Below, one piece after another: positions 50,492 through 60,430 of a stretch of 64,000 nucleotides of DNA. Position numbers and translations under genes: made by a program. Each line of letters starts with the position of its first letter. The stretch's first letter is position 1. Source of the stretch: Pempheris klunzingeri (Eukaryota; Chordata; Actinopteri; Acropomatiformes; Pempheridae); the NCBI RefSeq assembly GCF_042242105.1, contig NC_092032.1:12945915-13009914 (forward strand). The letters are read 5' to 3'. The notes beneath the pieces were generated by a model that saw only the letters and a list, made by a program, of their open reading frames with translations, did no database searches and was not told where the DNA came from.

Positions 50492-51676
50492 AGAACAATA
50501 AGGGAAGCAGCCTGATGACCACACTTTCATATGTTATGTGGGAGGAAAAAATCTATCTTTTTTCTATTTCAAACAAGCCGTTGCTGGGTGTGGAGTGGTG
50601 TCATCGCTTGAAAGAATGTGCGAGGGTATGATCTGTCTGCAGATGGCTGTGTTTTGTTGTGTGTGTGTGTGTGTTTCTGTGTTTGAGGACTCATGTTTCC
50701 TGGGTTTGTTGTAAAGTTATGAGTGTCTCTACAAACAGCAGTCATGTGACAGTGAGCACTCACTGACTCACTCAGCTGTTGCAGCGTCCCCACAGATCCC
50801 CACAGTGTTTTTCTTTTTTAATTTTTTTTTTTCGATCACTACCCTCTCACAAATCCCAGCCTGCTGCTAAATGGTGATGAAATTGCTCCTTCACTTTCCC
50901 AGTATCTCTCTTCTTTTATCTTTTTCTTTCTCTAAGTCTGAGCTCCAATCCCCCCTCCACCTCCCTCCTTCTTCCCCTTTCCATGAGGCCTCTGTACTCT
51001 GCCTTCCAGAGCTGAACTGGAGGCCTCTCTTATCCCGCGCCCTCATTGGCCAAGCCCGACCACATGGTCACGGAGTGGGCTGCCCTGCTACGCTATCCGC
51101 CCAGCTCTCTGGGTGTTCACATGGAATAACTCTACAGCTGCAGTGGGAAGAGAGCAGGGGCCGGGAAAGAGACGGAGAGGGAGAGACGGCAAGCCCAAAA
51201 TGGACATGGCTAACCTATTCAAACATTTCTTTCGTGAGTTTTCCACTTTCCTCGTCTTCTGCAGCTCCTTAAAGTTGTTCTGTCTTGTTTGTCGTTTCAC
51301 AAGTGCTCTACAGAGCTTTTGTCTGAAGTTTTAGTGCTTCCTCTTTCTCCCTCTGACTGTGCAGGAGCGGTTGTCAGGTTTTTGTTTTTTCTTTCTTTTT
51401 TTTTTTCATCCTCCCTGTCGTAATTTTTACTTTGGTTGGAAGTCGGTCTCAGCTTAAGGTCAGCCAGATGAATGTGTCATAATTAGAGCAGGCGGAAACT
51501 GATTTTTGCACTGACATGTTGTGCTGGAAGGGAGAGGGAGAGAGGGTGTCTTAACAGCTTTTGAGGCTGTGTCTGTGTGAGCGGCTGCAAAGACTGGGTG
51601 GATATGCTTTTGAAAAGCCTTCTGCTGAGCTGAAGCCTGTAATTGCCCCAGCAATCCTTCAGTCCCTTTCTTTTAA

Positions 51677-51720
<44 letters not shown>

Positions 51721-54700
51721 CATACTTTTTCTTTTAATCTGGATTACATTATCACGGTTGAAGACCCTCTCTCCACCCTGTGTAGGAATATCTCAAGACA
51801 TGACCAAAGTCTGTTTTCTTTTATGCTACCCTCAGGGCGAGCTCTCTCATTTTGGGAGCCACCCCCCCACCCCACCCTACCACCAGTCATGAGCTACAGT
51901 TGAAGGGACACGGGGTGTTCATGTAGAACACTGTAGTCATTGTGTTGGGAGGAGGAAGGGGTCTCTGCTGATTGATGGGACCCGGGCGACCATCTTCTGC
52001 ACCTCGCTCGGTTATCAGAGGAATGTCATTACCTCGGCAGCTCTGTGGGCCGCGGATACTTTACAGCCACACTGTCACACTTTTTCAAAAGGCCCTGGCA
52101 CACACCCGTGCTGTAATCGCACCTTGTAACTGTTGAGTGGTATCTCCTGTCTCTGCCTAACTTCCCCACTTGTGCATGTGTGAGTGTGTTTGCCGACTGG
52201 CCTGCTTGTAGTCTAAAGAGTCCACAGACAGTTATGGGCTGAGAAGAACATCGAGATGAGCTAACAAACCTTTTGCTTGTGTAAACTGCTAGTCTCTCTC
52301 TCTCTCTGTCTCTCTCTCCCCTCCCTCTGTTTTCCTGTTTCTCAGCCTCCCCAGTGAGCGGAAACTCTAATTTGAGCCACATTTCTCCCTGAGCTTTGGA
52401 GCAGTGCAGGCCAGAGAGGAAGTGAGAAGTTAGAAGGAAGTTGAATCATTTTGCGGGGTCTGTCCGTGTCGGACTTTCTGGCAGTGTCTGTCCCTCGCTC
52501 CCTCTTCCCAACTCCCGCTTCTTTTTTCCAAACCACCCTTTACTGTTCCCCACCACGACCAAGACATAATCATAATTAAGACATTGGCGAAAGAGTCGTC
52601 AGTGTCACTTGGGCCTGAGACATTTGTTTTTCTGAGTCTCCTGCCATTAGGAATTGCCTGAGCAGTTGAGTGCAGTGGTCTGGGCTTGTTGAAGACTCAC
52701 CAGAGTTGTAAACATGTTTGTAGGAAACAGTAGAAGTGTGTACAGCACACCCATCATCTTTATGGCCGCAACTAATAATTATTTTCTCCATTAATTAATT
52801 AATTGTTTGGTTTATAACAGAGTTGCAACAATTAGTTGATTAATCGATCCACAGATAATTGGCAGCTCTTTTGATAATTGACAGTCATTGTCAACATTGC
52901 CAAGGTTCCATCTTTTAAAATCTGATGATCTGATGCATTTCTTTGTCATACATAATAATAGACTGAATGTCTTTGAGTTTTGGTCTCTTAGAGGGAAAAA
53001 ATAAGACATTTGAAGACGTCACCTTGGGCTTTAGGAAGTTCTAACAGGCATTTCATGATTTTTTTTTAATGATTCTTCATGAAAATGACAGGTAGATTAT
53101 TCAATAATGAAAATGGTCATTAGTTGCAGCACTAGTCTACAGAATGTCAGCAATGAGGGGAAAAATGTCCGACAAGCTGGATCTAGTTACTTTTTGCCAT
53201 TTTTGCTTTAAAAACTGCTCAAACAATAAATTAATTGATCAAATAGTTGGTTTTACTCTAATTGTCTCATGTCCTGCTTTGAATGGGTTTAGTGGTTGCC
53301 TGACAGTAATAACCTCCTGTTAACAACTGAATTAAAAGTGAGGCCATGTCATGAGCAGAGCTTGCTATTGTTGTCACACTACTTCTTTGTTACTAAATGA
53401 AATGTAGCATGAAGCATCAAAAATTGTCATGTGCTAAAAGCTGGCGTCACGTCTGGTCTGTTTCGTGAACTTGTGAAGTTGTTTCGATGAATCACTTTCT
53501 GATTTAAATCATTAGATGCTTTAACCACATAGAAATGCTGCAACAGTTTGAGAGTGAGGTTTTCATTCCAGTGTTGCTGCAGCGATACAGAGGCAGATAT
53601 CAATAGCCAATAGGATTTCAGAGAGAGATTAACTGCTGGACATAAAATCAATTAATACAACCCCCTGCTTGTTTTACTATCAGGAAGGGTTCTATTCAGG
53701 TTAGCCCCTGACTGTATCGCTGCACTGTGCAGAGCTGTAAAAGAAGTTGAAAGAGCTTTGCATGTTTCCTGTGCAGCCATCAGTAAGCCATGTTAGCAGC
53801 TTGATTGAAGCCGCGGTCTTAAATACAGCGTGAAACCTCCCCAGTGAAGAATACGCCAATTCGCCCTTTGGTGTGTTGCCTTTTACTTTGTTTGACTCAC
53901 TCTTTCGTGATGTAATTACATTTAATTTGTTAAGTCTCATTCTAGTCCATATGGCTGTGGGTTGCTGCACTGCGTCACATGTCTTGTGAATGCGAGTGAC
54001 ACATTGTTGTCAGACTTTGAAAAGCCACGGCCTTGCAATTTATTTTGTGATAGGGACTCCCAATTAGGTTTTCTTTTTGTGAGCAAAAAAGCCATTTCAC
54101 TGCTGCTGAACTGGTCCCAGTGACGGTGTTCTGCTCAAGTACGAGGATGTTCAGACACTGTCAGACAGCCTGACGCAGGGTGTTGTCGTCCACGGAGGAA
54201 GAGCCCTGGAATGGAGGGAAACCGAGGGGTCGAAAGGGCCCTGGCAGACAATGGACAACCAGCAAGCGTTGGGAGGCCAGAATTAAAAAACAAAACTAGT
54301 TCCTGTCTGTCACTGGCAGACATTCTCCCCAGCACTTTCTTCTCCTCCCGCTGGCGCACCCCACCTGTAAACAAAAAGTGAAGTTTTCGAAGGGGTTTAA
54401 CATACTCGTGTTCAAGTCTTTGTCATTGTTTTGTAGTGATTTACTGCCATCTGACGCAACATGATTTCCTTCCTCTGCATCCTTCTCTCAGGAAATGAAC
54501 AGGAAAAAGCATCTGACGTTGAAACAGAAAAGTTTCCAGTGAACACTACTTTTTAATTTCTCTGCTGTCTCTAAGGCTCTTCCCATGTAGGAGTAGCACT
54601 GTGGTTTGTGGGTTTCAGGGGAAGCGCTCAGCTACCACATCTGCACATACACAAGCAAAGTTCATGTAGTCTGCAGTATTCAGGGTTAGCTTCAGGTGGA

Positions 54701-57700
54701 GAGATCACATATGGGCAATGAGAGGAGGACTGTGCTTCTCTCATGGAGGGAGGAGTTTGGGGAGTCACTGGGGGTGGGAGCAAAATGCTGTGTATTTTTA
54801 GTTTTTCACCTTCTATTACCGTGGAGTTAGTTAATCAAACTATTTTGCTTGTGCAGGCTTTCTTGCCCCTCTCAAGATACAGTGTTTTAATTAATTTCTA
54901 CTGGGTTGTGGTAAAGATGGCAAGTCTGGACGGTACTGTGGCCTGCTGGTGAGATGTCCCATGATTAGCGATTCAACAACCAGTGATGTGTCCGTCACAA
55001 CTATAAGTCCAGACTGAAGTGCTTGACCTCAGACTGCCCAGCCATTGTAATTATGTAACTTTTTTACAAGCCGATAGGTAGTCTATAGCACTCGCATCCA
55101 GATGAAGAATGGTAAATGTGGCACAAAATTTAGCTCGTTCTTTCAAAAAAGAAATTTTTACTGGTAAAAAATATTCCTAACTTTTCGTACATGTCCTTTG
55201 ACAACTTCAAGTTGTGTTGAATGACACAGTTTTTCTCCATACTTTTTTAGAAATATGGTTCAGCATTTTGCGTGTATTCCACCATGTATTTAGCATCCCA
55301 TACTCCAGATAACTCCCCATCTTCTTGTCTGCAGTCAGATGTGTTTCCTACAAACATTCAGCCTCTTGTCAATACCAAAATGCCAGTGGACATGCCTTGA
55401 AGAGGTCCGTAGATTTAATGGTCCAAAGACCTAAGCTTCATTGGACTCCCAAACCCAGCAGAAAAACTTGGCAGAAAGTCAAGGAAGTGCTGGCCAAAAT
55501 CAGTTGAGCAAAATGCAGCTGTGTCCACCATTAAAGACGGTGTCCTTGCTCTAAGTAGCACCGTGCTGTGCGTTTAGGGTGACAGCCTGGTAAGATAAGA
55601 GCTTTTGCTAAATTGTAAAAGGAAGCACAAGCATCACAGTTGTTCCTCACTGCTGTACAAGTGAATTCTCTGCAATTAACCTACAACAGCATGACAGATT
55701 GGCCATAAGAGAAGCAGATGCCCTCGATAACAACCCCTTATCTTCTCCCGGTATCTCCTACCTATAATTGTGCAGGCAAATCCCAACTTCCCCTTATTAC
55801 CTTGACCTAGATGGAGCATCTAGTCAAATGCAGTTGTCTCTTGGTTCTGTGCTTTTTTTAATGCAAAGCGCTCGTGTGACTATAGCAGGAAGCGGCAAAT
55901 AAAATCCCAGACAAGGGACACAGATAAGGGCAGAGTCACCTGGCCAGAGAGATAAAACATGGGCTCAGTTGTCTCCACTCTCAGCTGGAGCTAACAGATA
56001 CTTTATTTATGCAGGGTTGACCCCTAACCTTTGTTTGGAGCTAACTAGGTCATTTCCAACTGTGCACAAAATACGTCCTGGGGCCTGCACCTGCACGAAC
56101 AAGTTCTCTTCCTCAATATGTACATGTGATATTTTAGCTGTAGATACAGTCAGTATCATTTTTGTACCAGTTTAAACATTGAAGAGGAGTAAGCTGTTTG
56201 TGTTGGTGTATATACCTTTGTTCATAGGTTTTGTGGCTTTCTTTAATTCTATATGTATATTCATATATAGATTGTAGATGTTTTGGTCATGGCTTTTTGC
56301 AGCTCTCCCTTTGAGTTATTTACGCTGCACAGAGACAAAACCTAACCTCGCCAAGCAGACATCAGCTCTTAACACCCTGTCTGGAGTCTGTAGTTATGTA
56401 CAGTGGTGTGACTAATAACAGGGTCTACCTGGAAGCAATTTGACATTGGACTCTCGGCGCTACCATGAAATTTGTCTGCACTCCTTGAGTCACAGACACA
56501 TTTCAGTAACAATTTATCTGTGGTAGAACCAATTCAGTATGGCGTTGTGACAAATTAGTCACGTTCCTCGCTAAGAAAACAAACACACACACACACAATC
56601 ATCCCAGCACAGTCCTGGAGACTCCACCCTGCCTTCCTGTGTAATTTCACCTAGCTGACTTTGGATTATGCAAGCAATAGCTGTGCAAACGTAATCAGAA
56701 ATAGCCACCACTTAGGTCTGCTCACCTTGTCTGGTATCAAAGTCTGTCTCCACTTTAGTCTGGTTTGCCTGCATCATCAGTTAGGCTTTAGATCTGTGAT
56801 AATAACTGTAATGTCATATTTGCTTTGCAAAAACCAGCAAAAAAAAGTTGTGGACTGTTTCCACAAGTAATATATAGAGAGATCAATGTGTGAGCACTAG
56901 AGCTGCTTTCTGGTCTCTTGGAAAATTTAAAATGAGGTGTGATCTCTCAACTGCGTCCACTGCTAACCACACATGTGTTTCATACAACTGTTAGCATGCC
57001 GGGCTGCCAAGTGGAAATTCTTGTCCAGTAAGAGGATGACCACAGGCCTGCCAAAGCTCGGCCTCCAGGCTCTGTAACCCAGGAAAAGGCTAAAGGCCCC
57101 GGTAATCCCCCTTCTGTTAGCCTCCGGGCTGTTTTAGAGATGACGCCACTGAGCGCAGGTCTTGCACCATGCCAAGAGGTTGTCCGCATGCATGTATGAT
57201 TAAAATTCACCCTGTGGTCGTTCACTGTTTGACTAGCTGACATTTAGCGTGCACACAGAAAGGAAAAGCTACTTCTCTGCTAGATCGCAGTCTTGATAAA
57301 TATGCCCTTTTAATCATCCCTGCTCTACGCTGAAGGGTCAGCTCAGTGGGGTGCCTGGAGCATTGAGGGGGAAGGGAGGGCCGGAGGAGAGGAGAGTTTG
57401 TGTGGACAGAGGGGAGGAATGAGAGCAAGAGTGTGCTGGCAGAAATGGGATGGAGTTGGGGTATCCAGCTGCTGTGTAAGCAAGGCCGCAGGTGTCAGGG
57501 CAGCCGAAGTGATTAGCGCAATGTGATTAGCAACAATGAGATGTGACTGAGCCCTTTTGGCTGAAGAGTTAAGGCAAGTGTAGCTTGTAATTAATTTCAA
57601 TGTTAGGTAGCTGTGCTTTGATAAACTGGTGTACATTTTTTTTTTGCTTCCACAGGATTTATAGTCCAATGCCAAAACAGGTTTTCATCCCACTCTGATT

Positions 57701-59790
57701 TATTTTTTAACATTTTTGTTCCCTCAGCACCTAGGCCTAATCCCCAAGAATGTATCTGGATTTGGAGTGTGGGGGTTATGGCACTGTAATGTGGAAAAGG
57801 AATGATTTTTAGCCCTACTTACCCGCCCTCCCTGTATTTCAGCACAACCCCCTAATGCTTATTATCACCGCCTGGTATTTGTCTGGGATTTCTTCTCCTC
57901 CCTTAAATTTTCAGAGGTGTTTTTTAATGATGCGTGTGTGGTTTTTGTTTTTCTGTTGAGACTTGTTCCACATCAGTGAAGGATGTGAAAATTGCAATTC
58001 CAGGGTCTTGTGTTTTAGTAAAGTGGAGACTTTTACGTTTTAATTTACAAAAAGACCCGGAGGCTTGTGTGTCTGCTAATTCAGGATGTCAGCTGCCTTG
58101 TAATTAAGATTCTGACCTAATCCACTGGATGTAATTTTAGTGCAGATGATGATGATGTTTTTCTTTATAAACTCTTACACCTTTCCTTGATTTGTTTTTT
58201 TTCTAGGAATTGGGAAGGTGAAGGGCAGAAAAGGGATGAGAGACACAGCCTCCAATGCAGACACGGACATGTACGCAGATAACGGCGAGAGGCTTTACGA
58301 CCTCAACCTGCCTGCCCTGGTCAAGTTCAGCTACACGGCCGAGCGCGAGGATGAGCTGTCTCTGGTGAAAGGCACGCGAGTGGTGGTGATGGAGAAGTGC
58401 AGCGACGGCTGGTGGCGCGGCAGCTATAGCGGGCGGTCTGGCTGGTTCCCCTCCAACTACGTGACAGAGGACGTGGACGGGACGGCGGGGGGAGGGGGCA
58501 TGGGTGGGCTCGCAGACCCGGCCGGATCGCTAACAGAGAAGCTGGCGGCGGTGGTGAACAGCACCACGAACGGGAACAGAGTGTTGCACACGGTCCAGGC
58601 GCTCTACCCCTTCAGCTCGGCCAACGACGAGGAGCTGAACTTCGAGAAGGGCGAGGTGATGGAGGTCGTGGAGAAGCCTGAGAACGACCCGGAGTGGTGG
58701 AAGTGTCGCAAAGGGGACGGACAGCTGGGCTTGGTGCCTAAAAACTACGTCACTGTGCTGGACTCCACCTCCCATAAACCCGCAGCAGGGCCTGCTGGGC
58801 CGCCCACACCTGACTGTGACTACATCTCGCCCTCAGGCAGCGGGCGCTTCGCGGGGAAGGAGTGGTACTACGGCAAGGTGACGCGCCACCAGGCGGAGGT
58901 GGCCCTCAACCAGAGAGGCTCAGAGGGCGACTTCCTCATCCGAGACAGCGAGTCATCGGTCAGTAGCCTGCCCCTGCTTACCAAACGATCATTGACTTTG
59001 TTTACATGGCATTAAGGCCCCTTTACACTCTGATTTTGGCTTTCTGAGCTGAGATGGTCAGAGAAACGTTCTAAAATCTTTGCTTTGTGGTCCAAGATTA
59101 AACTGAGACACATTCACAGATGGCCAATTTAGAGTTTCAGAGTCCAAACAAGATTCGGTGCGAGCTACCAAATTCTGACAGTGTCATAAATTTGGGAGCA
59201 AATTCTCATAATGTGATTGCTGCTACGACCCTAGTCAGCAAACCAGCCAATCAGATTATCACGTGTAATGATGCAGAATACAGTGGCCAGTGCGACAGTC
59301 ACTGAGCACCAATTTTAAATAAAGTGGAGGGTAAAAAGCCTCTCCTCCTCATCCTCTTTTGCGGTTTTTCTATGCATACAAATGTCAGCACAGTAGTCAG
59401 CATTTTTTTATTGTTGTGCTGGATCCAAAATATAAGAGCAGCATTTATCTCGCATTCATTGCAACACTCTGACATGTCTCATATTGATATCGTACAGTCT
59501 GACAAAAGATTTCATTTTATGTTGTTGAGTCAGGAGGCGGAAATCTCAAAAGCGCCCTGTGAACACTGTTTTCCTTTTCCTCTCCACAGCCAAACGACTT
59601 CTCCATCTCCCTGAAGGCGCAGAGCAAGAACAAGCATTTCAAAGTGCAGCTGAAGGAAAACCTTTACTGCATTGGACAGCGCAAGTTCAACTCCATGGAG
59701 GAGCTTGTTGAACACTACAAAAAGGCGCCCATCTTCACCAGTGAGCAGGGAGACAAACTGTACCTGATCAAGGCTCTGGCCGCCTCCTGA
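48056..59790 (+). CDS. nck1: SH3-SH3-SH3-SH2 adaptor NCK1, three coding exons, 392 aa
   Basis: Coding exons are 48056-48281, 58207-58958 and 59590-59790. They join at phases 1 and 0 with no stop (human NCK1 is 377 aa). This cytosolic adaptor couples phosphotyrosine on receptors and scaffolds to WASP/PAK-type effectors and so to actin. SH3-1 is about 5-60 (ALYDY-like [25 protein letters not shown]). SH3-2 is about 111-162 ([14 protein letters not shown]). SH3-3 is about 201-260 (ALYPFSS; EWWKCR; VPKNYV). SH2 is about 295-389, with FLIRDSES, whose Arg321 should bind phosphotyrosine. [26 protein letters not shown] and [13 protein letters not shown] match NCK1 rather than NCK2. The linker between SH3-2 and SH3-3 has a Gly-rich stretch (residues 168-177). 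The 752-bp exon is much more G+C-rich than its introns. The first donor is weak and abuts a poly-A run. Confidence 0.95.
50455..50489 (+). repeat. (GT)n microsatellite
   Basis: About 17 pure GT units; a shorter GT run lies at 50658-50674. Confidence 0.9.
51045..51049 (+). promoter_or_regulatory. nck1: Inverted CCAAT box upstream of the alternative nck1 first exon
   Basis: ATTGG (CCAAT on the other strand) sits in a G+C-rich block about 150 bp before the alternative start codon, with CpG-bearing sequence around it. It is a plausible core of an internal promoter. Confidence 0.4.
51200..51233 (+). CDS. nck1: Alternative first coding exon of nck1 (short isoform lacking SH3-1)
   Basis: ATG at 51200 has a strong context (AAAATGG). 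It opens [11 protein letters not shown] plus one base and ends at a consensus donor (TTTC|GTGAGT). Phase 1 matches the acceptor at 58207: C|GA gives Arg, then IGKVK as in the long form. The product would have 12 own residues plus residues 77-392, 328 aa in all, with two SH3 domains and the SH2. From memory, human NCK1 has a short isoform of 313 residues without the first SH3, and 12 plus human residues 77-377 gives exactly 313. A G+C-rich, CCAAT-bearing block upstream supports an internal promoter. Transcript evidence is still lacking. Confidence 0.72.
51679..51720 (+). repeat. (CA)n(TA)n compound microsatellite
   Basis: About 12 CA units run directly into about nine TA units. Confidence 0.9.
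52291..52319 (+). repeat. (TC)n microsatellite
   Basis: CT/TC dinucleotides with one GT interruption. Confidence 0.85.
52761..53265. mobile_element. hAT-like element, outer copy split by a younger insertion
   Basis: The left part is 52761-52817 (GGCCGCAACTAATAATTATT, TTAATTGTTTGGTTTATAA). The right part resumes at about 53135 (AATGTCAGCAATGAGGGG...TTTTTGCTTTAAAAACTGC, AATTGATCAAATAGTTG). The two halves read on from each other as one element of the family once the inner copy is ignored. Confidence 0.55.
52818..53134. mobile_element. hAT-like non-autonomous element, inner copy (317 bp) with 8-bp target duplication
   Basis: The ends are CAGAGTTGCAAC and GTTGCAGCACTA, imperfect inverted repeats. 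The flanking 8-mers are GTTTATAA (52810-52817) and GTCTACAG (53135-53142). They agree at five positions and differ only by transitions, as an aged 8-bp duplication would. An 8-bp duplication is the hAT signature. No transposase is encoded. Confidence 0.6.
58959..59589 (+). other. nck1: nck1 last intron
   Basis: A 631-bp intron with donor GTCAGT and acceptor CTCCACAG. It splits the SH2 domain just after the phosphotyrosine-binding RDSESS motif. No other feature is seen. Confidence 0.85.
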
Positions 59791-59802
59791 TCCCTCTCTG
59801 TC

Positions 59803-59860
59803 ACACACACACACACACACGCACGCACTTGCACACAGAAACACACATACACACACACTC
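59803..59860 (+). repeat. (CA)n tract at the start of the nck1 3' UTR
   Basis: An interrupted CA repeat begins 13 nt after the stop codon, so it should be part of the mRNA. Confidence 0.85.
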
Positions 59861-60424
59861 ACTCCTATACATTAACTGCATCCATATATATGTATACAAA
59901 CAGATACTTATGTCAGAACACACACTAACATTTAAACTCCCAGCCTGAGGACTTTAACACATCATCAGGACTTAAATGCCCGATTTGTGAGCATTCCAAG
60001 AGGAGGGATGGAAAAAGCATGGGAGAGACACAGAGGAATGGAAAGGGGAGGCAAAAAGACTATGGACTCCTCAGAGTTGACTACAGACCTCTTGGTCACC
60101 TATTTTAAATTATCCAGATGTGTTAGGTCATAGGCAATGCCATGTATTTCCACCTTGGTATCTATTAGAGTTGCATTTAGTTTCCTTTTTTTTTTGTTGA
60201 TAATATATAATCTTTTTAACAGTTTCTTTTTAAAATGTGATGATTTTTAACTGTAATACACCACAACCACCCGCATGTGGCATTTTTTTCCCCCAGATGT
60301 TAGCAAATCCAGAGTCTAGCCTATAGAGGTCTACATTGCAACTCATGTTTGTGTTGTCTGTCTTAATTGGTTCTTTACGGTTGTGGACTCGCTAATCCAC
60401 AACTTCTGCTAACTGCTAATCATG

Positions 60425-60430
60425 AATAAA
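60425..60430 (+). terminator. nck1: Candidate proximal polyadenylation signal of nck1
   Basis: The first AATAAA after the stop codon, giving a 3' UTR of about 0.65 kb. A more distal AATAAA lies at 63787-63792, followed by a T/GT-rich stretch, so a 4-kb 3' UTR is also possible. Confidence 0.45.

Larger units (their letters stand above)
48282..58206 (+). other. nck1: nck1 intron between SH3-1 and SH3-2 exons
   Basis: A 9.9-kb intron holding the alternative first exon (51.2 kb), GT/CA/TC microsatellites and nested hAT-like elements (52.76-53.27 kb). An antisense ORF of 180 codons (48813-49355) is unexplained. Nothing else is recognised from 53.3 to 58.2 kb. Confidence 0.6.

Noticed and set aside
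58530..58775. Antisense ORF of 81 codons within the large nck1 exon.
   Set aside because: A shadow of the G+C-rich coding exon on the other strand, without its own start context or splice logic.
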